NCBI GenBank assembly: GCA_011037195.1
Contig: JAAEAF010004987.1
Span: forward strand, 53,808-117,807
Length of the DNA stretch: 64,000 nt
Origin: Triatoma infestans
Lineage: Eukaryota; Arthropoda; Insecta; Hemiptera; Reduviidae
Direction: 5' to 3'
This document shows positions 21,405 through 32,559 of the stretch, piece after piece (the stretch's first letter is position 1; every line of letters begins with the position of its first letter). Below the pieces are notes generated by a model. The model saw only the letters and a program-made list of their open reading frames with translations. It did not search any database and was not told the origin of the DNA. The position numbers and the translations under genes were made by a program.

Positions 21405-21850
21405 TTTGTAAAAAACTCACACGACCAAGGAACCTTGTGCAAATTTAAATTTAAACTAACTTTTAAGCCAACTTTTTTAAATTAAATGTTTCAAAGAAAA
21501 GTGTTACATTTTTATCGATTCAGTAAGAATTCCAAGTTTAAAGAAAATCGTCTTAAACCGTTTTCATGAAAATTGCGAAAAATCTCAAAAACCAATTCTG
21601 TAAAATCGCACTTCCTGATGAACGATTTTCTTCAAATTGGGAATTCCATCAATATTTCTATTATGTATTAATAATGTTTCAATATATTTTAACCATCGAT
21701 ACAATAATTAATATTATAACAAAAGTAAATTTATTTTCAATACTGGGAGTATTGATGAGAAACTTTTTCAATTGGAACTTGAGAAATACGATAAGAAAAA
21801 ATGTGAGAATATTTCCATCAGATATTTTATTTTCTAATTAATTTTCACAA
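21405..21850 (-). repeat. A-repeat, '-' half of an inverted pair
   Basis: This contains 'actcacacgacc', 'gtttaaagaaaatcgtctta', 'aaaaatctcaaaaaccaattctg' and 'aatcgcacttcctgatgaacg'. The hairpin end is missing. The next A-repeat, at 22223, has the opposite orientation. Confidence 0.65.
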
Positions 21851-22977
21851 TTAAAGAAATTCAGTTTTTTCACCATTTTCTAGTAAATGATTTAAATGAT
21901 TTTTTTTTTTTGTTTGCTTAGCGGAGGCAGCTAATATTATGAAAAATCATGTCTCATTCATCTGTAACAATTTCTTTTCTTAGCTCTACACTCTGGTGAC
22001 TAAAAGTTTACTTGGACTCCCGAAGAGAACATCTACAACCTTTAAAAGGTTGTCAGTTGATATACAGATACTGTAAAGTAGTAGTAGACTAATGGATCTG
22101 AATGATATAAAACGCAGTTGTATGATTTGATTGGTTAGGAATTTATAGGTGGGAGATGTGTGGAATACAGAATGTAAAAGTAATTTTTTACAGTAAAAGT
22201 AATTTTTGTTTTTTTTTATCATTACTTTCTCTTATCGGTGTAAGAGGTAGTTTTGTGAATGAATTCGAGTCAGGTCCCGTACTCTGAAAATGTGTTGTTT
22301 TACAAATTGGTCTGTGTGTGTGTTGTGTGGAGTCAGCATAACGGAAAGTCGCAAAAAGTTTAAAACTTAAAAGTTCCACCAGGGGGGATCAGATAATAAG
22401 GTTTTCACCAATCTAGATCAATCGGAAGTGTCAAATTACTGAAGGGACTTTTTTAGTTTCTTACAATTTCCTTTAAGAACTTGGTATATCAACTACACAT
22501 ATATAAAGAGCTATAACTTTTATTTGAAACATTTCTTAAAGGAAAATTCACTAAAGGAGGATTTCTTTGGAGGGGAAGGAGTTTTTTTCCATTAAAGTGT
22601 CATTTCAGTTTATTATATCATAGTCTCATCTTTATAATATTAATTACAATGAAATATGATGCCAAAATTCCGAGCTTGAAGAAAATCAGTTCACTAAAAG
22701 TGCAACTTTTTTCAGGATTTTGCGTCCGTCTCCATAAAAAAAACAACGAATTTCATTAAAGTTGGTAGGCAACTGAATAATACATACAGGCACCTATAGA
22801 TAGTTATAAAACAACTATAAATAAATATTTTAAATATTTTTCCAAATAAATTCATTTAAGAGGGTTTTAACCGGAGGGCAGTGCTTAAGCTAACGACTAA
22901 AGTACCATTTCATTTTATTATTTTACTTTGTCAACTATATAATATTAATTAGAATTAAATGTTTTAAATGTTTTCGC

Positions 22978-23140
22978 CGAAATTACAAATTTGAAGAAAA
23001 TCAGTTGACCGGAAGTACGACATTACTGAAGAGTTTTTTTACAATTTTCCCCGATTTTCTTCATAAAACCACTGGATTTCATTAAACTTAGTATACTAAC
23101 TATACAAAGAGAGCCTTATCACTTTTATGTGCATTTTTTC
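22978..23140 (+). repeat. Recent local duplicate, copy 1
   Basis: This is almost identical to 24057-24217, with a few substitutions and two small indels by eye. Shared landmarks are 'atcagttgaccggaagtacg', 'aaaaccactggatttcatt' and 'agagccttatcacttttatg'. It is much more similar than other A-repeat sub-units are to each other. Confidence 0.8.
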
Positions 23141-23227
23141 CCCGAGCAAACGGATTTTAGAGATGTTCTGTGGAGCTGGAAGGTCATGATCTCTTAAAAA
23201 AAAAATGTTCAAGACTACTAAATATCT

Positions 23228-23305
23228 CCGGAGGCCGGCAGTGCACTGAGAAGGTTCCGGGCGCCATAGATGTTGACGCGCATTAAATTATATATAAAAA
23301 AAAAA
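23228..23305 (+). repeat. SINE-1, copy 5 (3' end only)
   Basis: Only the tail half is present: CGGAGGCCGGCAGTGCACTG, GAAGGTTCCGGGCGCC, TGTTGACGCGCATTAAATT and poly-A. It is truncated at the 5' side. Confidence 0.85.
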
Positions 23306-23562
23306 GGACTTTAGGGGATCAAGTTTTCCAAATTGAGCATTCACTGGAAGTAAAAGTTTTGAAGTCGTCTGAATACGAAAATAATGGTTTTTCACGATTG
23401 TACCAGTTTGAGTATTTCTATAGGTAACAACAAAATATCATCAAAACAAAACAGAAAACGCAGAAGCTCAAATATGCTATTCCATTTAGAAATTTTTTAG
23501 TCACCGAACGATCAAATGGAAGTATAATCGACTTAAATTTTTGTATTTATTATTATTATTAT

Positions 23563-24030
23563 TATTTAAAGCGCGTCAACATGTAACAGAAACCAAAGAG
23601 AGCAAGAGAAGCTCAACCACTCTCTCGGGCGGGAGTGGGAGAAGCTGTATAAATATAGCGACGGACAGTCTATAAAGAAGACAGTTGAAATCAGTTCAAT
23701 ACATCCTATCGCCACGTGTTATTTTCATACCACTCTACCTTAGACATTTCTCGATTGTAAAGTCCAGGCAGTCTGTGTCTCTTAATTAATATAATAGTTA
23801 ACCAGTGTTAACCAAGTCTTCTTAATTATAACATCTAAGGTCATTGGCGGCCGGAGCCTTCTCAGCGAACTGCCGGCCTCCGGACAATGTTCTCTCGCTA
23901 CAGATAACACTGTCCATCATCGAACAATGAGCTGTAGTGGTTCCTAGGAAGATAAAAATCTAAAGGGTAAGCACTGGACTCGAACCCGGGAACTCCTTGT
24001 GGGAGTCCAACACGCTAACCACTGAGCCTT
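23563..24030 (-). repeat. SINE-1, copy 6 (split by an LTR)
   Basis: The tail part TTTAAAGCGCGTCAACA (23565-23581) and the rest from ATCTAAGGTCATTGGCGG (23832 on) to the head near 24030 join exactly if the LTR at 23582-23830 is removed. The B box GGGTTCGAGTCC is intact. Confidence 0.85.
23582..23830 (+). mobile_element. Solo LTR of an LTR retrotransposon
   Basis: It begins TGTAACAG and ends near AATTATA. It includes 'gagtgggagaagctgtataa' with TATAAATA as the likely LTR promoter, then 'aaagtccaggcagtctgtgtc'. The same ordered landmarks occur at 40350, 29726 (reverse) and 51585 (reverse). It is flanked by short ACA/AACA duplications and inserted in a SINE. No internal coding region remains here. 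Confidence 0.75.
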
Positions 24031-24056
24031 ACAAACCGCTAACCATCGAAATTATA

Positions 24057-24217
24057 AATTTGAAGAAAATCAGTTGACCGGAAGTACGACATTACTGAAA
24101 AGTTTTTTCAATTTTCCCCGATTTTCTTCATAAAACCACTGGATTTCATTAAACTTAGTATACTAACTATACAAAGAGAGCCTTATCACTTTTATGTGCA
24201 TTTTTTCTTCCCTCACT
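24057..24217 (+). repeat. Recent local duplicate, copy 2
   Basis: This is the partner of 22978-23140. It directly follows the tRNA-like head of SINE-1 copy 6. Confidence 0.8.
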
Positions 24218-24640
24218 CGACTTAAATGTTTTGTTTTTCTTCAGTTTTTCGCGATTTTCATGGAAATAGTTTTTATGATCCTTTCTTTAAACTTCGTATA
24301 CCCCATCAACTCACAAAAATCCCTACCACTTTTTTTGAATTTATTTTTTCTTATTTAGAAAGATTGATTTTTTCTGGAGTGTTGAGAGCCCTGTTATAAT
24401 GTAAACTTTCCTTTAAAATACCACTTTAGTTATAATGAATGGTTCCAATAAGTGTATAATATGAAAAGTTGTTAAAAATCACTCTCAAAATTTCACGTTT
24501 CAAAAATTTTTCTCGGAAGCGGTAACAACGATTATTTTTAAACTTGGAATTCTAGCAAAGTATTTTATAACTTTTAATTGGCGGGGAGGGGAGAGGGGAG
24601 TTGTAAGTGAAACTGGTGTGAATGTTTCACTCTGGATTCT

Positions 24641-25376
24641 TTAATTTAACTTTAATTTAATATTAAGAATTTTAAAGTTTGTGTTGAAAGTTTGTTCATA
24701 TCATAATGTTATCACAATTGTAAATAAAAAAAAAAAACAGTGGGCGTCAAAAATGACGTCACCATAATATAAAAGCATAGACTTTTACATTAAAGGCGTG
24801 AGAAGAAATGCAATTTGTATGCAACTATAGTATTTCTATGTGCACTCTTAACACAACCTACAGAGAAAATATAAAAGAAACATGGATCCCGTATTCTACG
24901 TCTATTATGTTATGCCTACTACTTTAGTAATAATCTTCCTTTTATTAAATGTACAATTTATGTTTTCTCCTTTTTTGTTTGGCGAAAAAAAAAAATGTTC
25001 TTATTTATTACGGAAAAATTGCTGCTTTGCCCGTATATGAAAGCTATTTTAGAATTCATAAAGTGTTTTATTTTTTTAGCATAAATAAAAGAGTTTATTT
25101 ATTCAGCATAATTGTCTATGTTTACTTCATGTACTGTTTAACTCGCTTATCTTTTATCATTGCTGCATTAAAAGAACGTAATTATCAAGATTGTTGTTTA
25201 TGCAAATTTCCTCAAGTAAATAATGTTAATAATCATCTAGATTTTCTTAATTAATTCCAAACTCATAGTGATTTCAAAGATAAAAGAAAATACTTAAATA
25301 ACTGCGTTCTATATTTGCACAAATTAACTACTAGTTTCTAATAAAAAGAAGTAGAAATTATGAAAAAAAAAATTTG
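24641..25376. other. AT-rich sequence, no recognised gene
   Basis: A 101-residue frame at 24949-25254 (+) is rich in Tyr, Phe and Ile and contains one possible membrane-like stretch. I recognise no family. It may be chance. Confidence 0.4.
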
Positions 25377-25985
25377 AGATCCGGGTACAGACCGCGTTAG
25401 TGGTTTGCTAGAAACCTATGGTTTGCCCATATTACAATGAGCTTCTTCAGGACCGTTACATTTTGAAAGGTAATGGTGCAATGAACCTTGGTAGAAAAAG
25501 GGCGTGGCCATTTCCTCTGCCCTTCTGTCCTTTGCCTGAGAAGACGCAGCCATATTCTGTTTGGACGCAGCCCATCGTCTCTATTTAGACAGTTTTCCTC
25601 TTTCACAATTTCCATAGCCTCTCTTACGACCCGTTTCGTAATAATTGTTTTCTTGGGCAGGGAACATGACTGCTTCCTGCTCAAGCCTCAGACGGAAAAA
25701 ACCTTTAATGGTTTACGGAGCAGAATGAGGTTACAACTTTGGCAGTAGGGCAGTAGGATGGAGGCTTATCCAGCAAACCGTGGGCGAGAAAGAAAAATTA
25801 AGCCCCGCCCAACACCTAAATCCGAAATGGCGGAGATATGGGCCACGCCTCTTTTCTACCAAGTCCATTGCTCCATTAGCTTTCAAGGTTGTAACGATTC
25901 TGAAGAAGCTCATTGCACTCTGGACGAAACGACGGTTTTTAGCAAACCACTAACGCAGTCTGAACCCGGAAACTCAAACGTTTTT
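25377..25985. mobile_element. Possible Penelope-like remnant in inverted-repeat configuration
   Basis: Left arm 25377-25531 and right arm 25829-25985 are inverted copies, roughly 70-75% identical by eye: GCGTTAGTGGTTTGCTA at the outer ends, AATGAGCTTCTTCAG inside. On the minus strand between and into the left arm is a 95-residue frame (see 25397-25684). The right arm contains CTGAAGA...GACGAAACG (25900-25931, +), a hammerhead-like core. Inverted terminal pseudo-LTRs with hammerhead motifs are known for Penelope-like elements. The assignment is tentative. Confidence 0.5.
25397..25684 (-). pseudogene. Possible Penelope-like ORF C-terminal tail
   Basis: The 95-residue frame contains KRVVREAMEIVKEENCLNRD and GLRPNRIWLRLL. 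This resembles the tail that follows the GIY-YIG domain in Penelope-like proteins (REAxEIxxxxxxxNRDxGxxLxxxW). The last third overlaps the inverted arm and is probably untranslated sequence. No GIY-YIG or RT motif remains, so it is a remnant at best. Confidence 0.45.
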
Positions 25986-26112
25986 TCATGAAAATGGCCG
26001 CGGAAAACAAAAGATCAACTAGGAATTAATTCAGGATGAATCGGCGAGAATTTAAAAGAATGGATTGCATTCCTAATATGGATTCGATATATACTAAAAA
26101 ATAAATAAATAA

Positions 26113-26357
26113 ACCTATGGCGCAACAGAACATGAAGGGCCAAGGCTTGCCAGACGGCGATTGATTTGTATAGGGGAGCGTGTGGTAAACACGCCGCAGT
26201 TCCCATGCCGTTTAGTTCCGGCCCTTCGCTACCTAGGGCGCTACTAACTGTAGCTTCTCACTTTTCATCACGATGCTGGGTCAACACCGACTTTGCCCTC
26301 ACGGGATCGAACCCTGCAGTCGATTGGGAGTGCGCTAGCCACTAGACCAACGCGTGA
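26113..26357 (-). repeat. SINE-2 (tRNA-derived), copy 1
   Basis: On the minus strand it starts TCACGCGTTGGTCTAGTGGC (A-box region), has the B box GGTTCGATCCC, then GCATCGTGATGAAAAGTGAG, TAGTAGCGCCCTAGGTAGC and GCCGTCTGGCAAGCC. It ends with GCGCCATAGG and a TTTATT-type tail. It is not related in sequence to SINE-1. Confidence 0.85.
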
Positions 26358-26599
26358 AGACGATATTTACATACTTTAGTAAGCGGAGTGCATTTTAAAG
26401 TCGGATCTCCTCTTTATTGTAGGTTAAACAGGATTTATTTTATCAATACATTCTGCCCATGAATTTAGTTATTATTTCAATTTTATAATAATTGCTAATT
26501 ATTTAATTTCGTTTCAACTATTAAAAAGAAAATTTAATTAGAAATAAAATTCCAAAAGATCCTTTTGAGGATTTGTTACAACTTTTATTAAACATCTTA

Positions 26600-27190
26600 T
26601 TTTAGGGTGTTATTGTGATCGTGTGAAATTTTAGATACCGGGGTTTCCACTGGAAATATACGTTTTGTGGTCACTGAATCCGAAAAAGTGGTTTTTTGAA
26701 CAGAATCTGTGTGTGTGAACAGCACAGCTCAAAACTGACAAATTGCAGGAAGTAATCAATCTTGATTTTCGTTTTGGTATCACCATGAATTCTGTAAAGA
26801 AGATATCAGTCAAAATTCCTCAAACGGAATTCGCGCTTTAATGATTGTATTTTTTAGCGATTTTTTTTTTAATAAAGATTTCATACCTATTTCATATTTC
26901 ATTATATTTGTTATAGTATCTATATATACAGAGACTTAGGCACTTTTGTTTTAAACTTATTTCCGAGAAAGTTTATTTAAGGTTTTTTTTTTTGTGGGGG
27001 GGGATGTTGAGGTTAAGCTTTTTTCAAAATGTCATTTTATTTTTATATTGTTCAATTCGTTTAGGTAACTTTGGAGACTACTAAACATTTAATATAAATT
27101 ATAAGTTTGTGAAGAAAATTAGTCAGATTATCCCCTTTAAACTGTATCATACCATCTAGAGTAAGTCGTTGGAATGTTTCACTAATCTAT
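26600..27190 (+). repeat. A-repeat copy
   Basis: Landmarks are 'tgatcgtgtgaaatttt', 'gtttccactggaaatatacg', 'gtgtgtgtgaacagc', 'aaaattcctcaaacgg', 'acttttgttttaaac' and the end 'gagtaagtcgttggaatgtttcac'. The terminal hairpin stems have decayed. Confidence 0.7.
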
Positions 27191-27299
27191 TATCTTTAAT
27201 TTATTTGAAACCATTTTTATGGAAAAATTTATTTTGTAGACATCGTTGAAGGAGCTGATTGGTTAATGCTGCATCAGTGTAATGTATGGTTCCTTAATC

Positions 27300-28240
27300 T
27301 GGTAGAATTTATGGGTAATTAAACATTTAAGAGGAAAGCAGAAAAATGGGATTTAAAATAAATGAGCATAAAACTTAATATATGTGAATTAACTCAGCTG
27401 ATAATAATAACATGCACATTACCCGAGTTTTGAAATAGAAGTCTATTGCTTTGAGAAAGTTGATAAATTTGTTTATTTAGCGACAGAGCAAAATAGTGAA
27501 AACAAGATTGAACAACAAATTAATAGAAGAATAATGGCGAGGAACCGTGCATACTTCGCAAATATTAAGCTCCTTACTATCAAGAACAACAAAGGCAAGA
27601 TTATTCAAGATATTAATACGATCTAGTAGTATACGGTCGGCAGGTTGAGACCGAAGGAAATCGTACTGCAAAAAGGACTGGTGGGGAAAATCGGACCTCA
27701 TGAAGAGGGGAGATTCCTCTACTAGGTTGGCACAATAAGCCTCAATGGGTAGGCTGCAGTGCTTGGGTTTGAGTCCCCCCTCATTCTAATTCTAATTCTA
27801 GTAATATATGGGGCCAGGTATTGGACTATTAATACTGACACCAAGAATATGCTTAAGAACATTTGAATGGTGAATATTTAGAAAATCAGGTGTATGGTTC
27901 TGCATTTGTTGAGGACTTGTGAAAAATTGGAACAAATAAGCCATAAGCTTTATGTTTAATATAAATCCAGTGACATAGTCCAGTTACGTAAAAGAGGGTT
28001 GAACTAGAATGGCTTGACCGTATTATCAGAATGAGTGTGGATGAATGCCCTAAAAAAGTTCTTCATGCATCAATATTTGGCACAAGAAGAAGGAGACGAC
28101 CTCGGAGACGTTGATTACAAGATGACTTGGACATGATAGGAATGAGCAATTTTGGAAGGTAAAGACTATATAAATAGTGAGGATTGGAGGAATGTTTTGA
28201 AGGAAGCCAGGGCACAACCCTGGGCCGTAGAGCTATTTAG
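27300..28240 (+). pseudogene. RTE/CR1-type LINE debris
   Basis: The best part is 27992-28105: EWLDRIIRMSVDECPKKVLH then ASIFGTRRRRRPRRR. This matches the 'RLEWLGHVxRM...RRRGRPRxRW' tail of LINE ORF2, followed by an 'RQDWRNVLKEAR' equivalent near 28180-28210. Upstream near 27330-27420 there is a weak 'KMGFKINEHKT.YM' that fits the post-YADD RT region. Many shifts and stops are present, and the middle is missing or scrambled. Confidence 0.65.
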
Positions 28241-28735
28241 TAAGTAATTAAGTAAACATTTAATAAATATTAAATTATCAGAACAATCAGAAATTTAAAC
28301 ATATTATACATAAGAAATATATGAAACAATTCATGGCATTTTATAAACAAACTTTTAAATTTAGAATATAAAATCCCTCCTCCTAAATGTAAATTATGGA
28401 CCCTAAGCTCTGATCAAATGGATCAAGACCTGTTGATTAGAAATTGTAGTTGGGACTTCTTACCATCTTAAACGTTGGACATAGAAATAGCGAAAAATAA
28501 AATCTAGAAAAATAAACACAACACACACCTGTGTGAAACATATATAGATATTGTATGTCTAATTTAAGAAGAGAAAAACTCGTAGCGTTCGGGAATAACC
28601 AATCTTTGAACTTCTAATATTGAGATATCTTTTACCATCGCATACTTGGGAACAAGTTGAGGGAAATGGGAAAAATAAGAAGAAACAATTTTTAACAAAG
28701 CTCCTGAGATGTGGTAGTTGGGAAATATTTGTTCG

Positions 28736-28736
<1 letters not shown>
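28241..28736. other. Nothing recognised
   Basis: AT-rich DNA without a recognisable gene or shared repeat. Confidence 0.45.
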
Positions 28737-28782
<46 letters not shown>

Positions 28783-28790
28783 GGTGTGTT
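28737..28790. repeat. (TA)n(TG)n compound microsatellite
   Basis: About 13 TA units are followed by about 10 TG-type units. It creates TH- and YI-repeat peptides in chance frames on both strands. Confidence 0.95.
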
Positions 28791-29589
28791 GGAAATGCTG
28801 GGATATCCTAGGACACCTAATTTGGTGACATTGCTGTGGCAAGGAGACAGTTACCATGCCCACCTTTGGTAAACGTAAGAGTATCATACCATCTAGTTTT
28901 TATCTCTTACTTTCTCTTCTTATCCTTATAACCAGTCTCTCCCCCCCACCTGTTCATACACCCAGAAGTAAAGGAAGGCGGGAGCAGAAACTGAAAGAAG
29001 AAAAGAATCCTATTGATAGAATCATCTGCCTCCACACTCTAATACAAGCCTCCAGAGTATTTCCCAACCCCCCAAGTACACAACCAGGTGGAGGGATGAA
29101 AACCTTTCTTCTTCGAAAAACCTTCCTTCCAGATCTACCTTTACACCTCACCCCATGCTTTCTATGTCTCTCTCACTCACTCTCTTTCTCTCTCACACTC
29201 CTAACACCCCTCCGGCCGCTGTTTCTTCCCAATTCCTAAGCAGCAAAAATCTTCTACTATTTGAAATGGATCGATAAACCGGTTCAATCTGCTGACGACA
29301 CAACTTACTTAAATATCACTTAATTCCTGATTGAATTTCCTCATTCATAATTTAGGGATTTTTTTTTAGTACGATCGCCATTTTCTTTTGAAGTAATAGT
29401 TCTAATATTAATTATTAATGAATTAAAAGAAAATCCTAATTGATAAAATATCTTAAACCTTGGACATTTTATTAAAATATTTAATTGGCTGTAAATTTTT
29501 TGGCATTAGGTTTACCTAAATTCTCGCTCTCTGTTAGTCACCAGAAAAACTTTTAATGGCAATTTATAGCTAAGCCTAATGTCACAGAT
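28791..29589. other. Pyrimidine-rich unique sequence, no supported gene
   Basis: A 127-residue frame at 28856-29239 (+) opens with a hydrophobic segment (YLLLSLLILITSL) and is otherwise Ser, Leu and Pro-rich because of CT-rich DNA. It could be mistaken for a secreted protein. I do not recognise it and would not call it without transcript support. Confidence 0.35.
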
Positions 29590-29610
29590 TTCGCTTTTAA
29601 GGACATCTTT

Positions 29611-29646
<36 letters not shown>

Positions 29647-30643
29647 TTTGTGTTTGTATGATGAACAAATTATCTCAAAACTAAAAAATGGCAGGGAATT
29701 CAAACATAGTAATTCGTTTAGGCACTATAATGGAGTTGTTGAGGAGAGAAATTGGGTTTGATTGAATAAACGAGAGATGAAGACACCGTTATAATGTAGC
29801 TATAAGTTTACACTAACTGCACTGGACTTTATAATGAAACTGATAGAATAAAAGCTGGGAGTAGAAATATGACACGGTGCGATGTATGGTTGAATCTCAT
29901 AGATATATCTAGATAGATTCCCACTGGCTTATATACACAGCTTCTCCCACTCTAGCCTGCTTAAGTCAGAGAGTAGTCTCTGTTAACCAGAGAGGGCCTG
30001 TCTTCTCTCTGTTTCTCTTTGCTGTGGTTGCATTATCTTTGCGGTACCACTACAGGCACTATCACTATCTCTGACACAAAGTTTTCGCATAAAATCCATT
30101 TACCGGAAGTGCCAGTGTATTGCAAGTTTTTTTTTCAGTTTTCGCGATTTTCTTCATACACACTTTTATTTGAAACAGTTTTCCAAGAAAATTCAATTTT
30201 TGGGGTGTTCTGGGGGTACAGTAGCGTTTAGTTATCCTGTAAAATAATAACGTCAGTTCAATATGTAGTTCTTCACCTACATAATATTAATGTACATTAG
30301 AAACACGTTGGTAGAATTCCAAATTTGAAAAAAAAACGCTTAACCGGAAGTGCGTCTTTACAAAATAGATGTTTGGGATTTTGGGAATTATCTCGAAAAC
30401 GTCTATAATGATTTCCTTTAACTTGTAGTAAGTATTAACTGCATAAATCACTTTTATGTGTCATGATCACTTTTATAGGTATTATTTTGCTGGAAAACCT
30501 GTTTTTATGAGGTTGTGAGAAAACTGAAATTAAAAAAATCTGAAGTAAATTTTGAAATATAAAGAAAATTGATCATTTTCTATATAATTTGTATTAGCAG
30601 CAGTTAGAGAAAGTCGAGTGTGCGGTTTTTCACACCAGATATT
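29590..30643 (+). repeat. A-repeat interrupted by a solo LTR
   Basis: A (GT)n tract at 29614-29642 occupies the site where other copies have GTGTGTATGTATGTG. It is followed by 'atgaacaaattatctcaaaa', the LTR at 29726-30054, then 'ctgacacaaagttttcgc', 'accggaagtgccag', 'gcttaaccggaagtgcg' and 'gagtgtgcggtttttcacacc'. Two CCGGAAGTG motifs mark two sub-units. Confidence 0.8.
29726..30054 (-). mobile_element. Solo LTR, flanked by GGCAC duplication
   Basis: It is flanked by GGCAC at 29721-29725 and 30055-30059. On the minus strand it starts TGTAGTGGTACCGC, has 'gctagagtgggagaagctgt' and TATATAAG, then 'cgtgtcat', 'agtccagtgcagttagtgt', and ends CTCCATTATA. It matches the element at 51585-51937 closely and those at 23582 and 40350 more loosely. 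Confidence 0.8.
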
Positions 30644-30700
30644 TTTTTTATTTTTATTTCTCTTACGACTCGTAATCGAACAGTCAGACCGCAATGTTTA

Positions 30701-31820
30701 TAAAATGTGTCCACACTCCTGTATAGTTCCGAAGTTTGGAGTTTGAGATACTTTGAACCCTTGGAAGTAGTCCAGACTAAATTTTTAAAAAGTTTATTCT
30801 TATGGCCGAAATTTACCCCTAATTATATAGTACGGCTCGAGTCCGGTAGAAATCCTTTATCCGTCCAAATCTTCGGTAGGGTAATAAATTTTTGGATCAA
30901 ATTGCTTCGACTCCCACTTGAAAGTCTCCCAGGACAATGTTTTGTAAGATTGTGCCAACTGGACCAATGCCCCAACAATAATCCTGATTATAATTGGGTA
31001 TCACAGGTCAGAAATATAGCCATTGAACTAGGGGACCCCCTGACGATGAATTCTTTGAATGCTAATTTTGTTGCAGAGAATAAGAGCGGACTGTTACAGA
31101 AAATGAAAAATAATCTCCTTAGTTTAGATATTGATAGAGCTGTGAACTCTGGCTATTCCTCAATATATAGAAATATCTGTAACTTTGCTTATTTAGTACC
31201 TCAACATTATTTCACTTTAATTGTTAATATCAATAAATTGAGGATTACTAGCCAACTAAGAATAGCAAACAATAATGTAGTCAGACTATTAATCAATGGT
31301 GATGTATATTACTTTTATAAGGAAGAGGTCTGTAAATTGTGCAAACACTCAATATTAAATAGCTTGAAACATCTTATATTGGAATGTCCCATTTACTCCA
31401 ATTGTAGATCCAAATTTTTAAAACAATACATTCTATCCGATGAGAGCATATCAAGTCTAGAAAGCATCTTAACTTTTGATAGTGTTGAAAAAATAAATAA
31501 TGTTTACTTTTACCTATTAGAGATTTGTAGACTGTCAGGAGAACTAGCAGCAATGTTGTCAATGTCAGTAAATAATGGACTGTAAAGTCGAAAAATTTTG
31601 TTGCCATTACTCTGTGGTTTTGTTTTCTTTTGTGTATTAATAATTTCTAAGACATAAGTTTTGATTTATTTTCTTTATTGTTGTACAACTGTGTAAGTGC
31701 CTTGTAAGAGATATCATTTTAATTTGAAAGTCAGTGAAGATCGACTCCATGCTAATGGATATGTTTCTTGTAGCAATAAAAAATAAATAAAAAAAAAAAA
31801 ATAAATAAAAAAAAATATAT
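30701..31820 (+). pseudogene. 5'-truncated LINE, intact C-terminal ORF2 domain and 3' end
   Basis: A 292-residue open frame (30707-31585) lacks an ATG start and is preceded by a stop, so it is the surviving C-terminus of a longer ORF2. It contains LLYSSEVWSL, KFLKSLFLWPKFTPNYIVRL (the thumb-like region of jockey/CR1-type non-LTR RTs), INFWIKLLRLP and a terminal knuckle CKLCKHS...LKHLILECP. No RNase H is seen. A non-coding 3' region follows, ending in an A-rich (AATAAATAAAAA) tail at 31780-31820. The open frame suggests a relatively young insertion. No host role is expected. Confidence 0.85.
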
Positions 31821-32559
31821 TTTTTAAAACAACCTTGAACATTTGATCAATCAGTATTGATTAAATTAATTGTTCAGTTATCTGTAAAATATGAATAACT
31901 ATTAGTAATGTAGATGGACTGCATTTTGAAGCCAATAAAACACTGATTAAAAAAAAAATTCGTAATATAATATTGTAAAATAATTTTACTAAATAAAATA
32001 CACAGGTAAACTAGGTCATTTTTGGAAGGTTACGAGATGGCCTGGGGCTTATAATAGCTTCGATAAGCTACCTACCATTAGCTTCTATGGTTTAAAAAAA
32101 AATATATATTTCATTATTATTAATTTCAATATCATTTTGAATAAATTATAATTTTAATGTTTAACACGCTATGTCAAAATTTACCAATAGAGAGGAAAAT
32201 AAAGCAACATTTACAACCCCCCCCCACTTGATGTAACCGTAGACTAAAATTTATTAAACGCTATTATTTTTCAATATTCATATTATATAATATTTTACGA
32301 CTTTTTTGTTTTGTCTATTTCATTAAAGCATTAATTGTTAATAACCTTTTATACGTAGATGCATGGTTTTGACGTAATTATTATATAGAATACAAATGGT
32401 TGTGACGAGCTTTGAATAATATTAATTATTTCATATTTTGTATTAAACTTATTTATTATAAATTTAAAATTGTTAACAATGTACAGGACAACCTGTAAAG
32501 TATATTTGCTTTGTCTTACTCTAGTAAGAGAAAGAAAATCCCAACTCTTACTCCCAAAG
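31821..32559. other. AT-rich sequence, nothing recognised
   Basis: There are no meaningful frames. A C-run lies at 32217-32226. Confidence 0.5.

Larger units (their letters stand above)
22223..24640 (+). repeat. Large A-repeat composite with nested SINE and LTR
   Basis: It starts with the hairpin TACTTTCTCTTATC/GGTGTAAGAGGTA (22223-22249) and ends in AAACTGGTGTGAATGTTTCAC. Within it are repeated sub-units, including a near-identical 161-163 bp duplicate (22978-23140 and 24057-24217), a SINE-1 3' piece and a SINE-1 copy split by an LTR. Confidence 0.7.

Noticed and set aside
24949..25254. 101-residue Tyr/Phe-rich frame
   Set aside because: AT-rich low-complexity composition; no motif beyond possible hydrophobic stretches.
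27720..27790. tRNA-like 'caatgggtaggctgcagtgc' and 'gggtttgagtcccccc'
   Set aside because: Box spacing is suggestive, but only one copy was seen, no cloverleaf closes, and it lies in LINE debris.
28856..29239. 127-residue frame with a hydrophobic N-terminal stretch, possible secreted protein
   Set aside because: It arises from CT-rich DNA between a microsatellite and an A-repeat; the rest has no family resemblance or codon pattern suggesting a gene.
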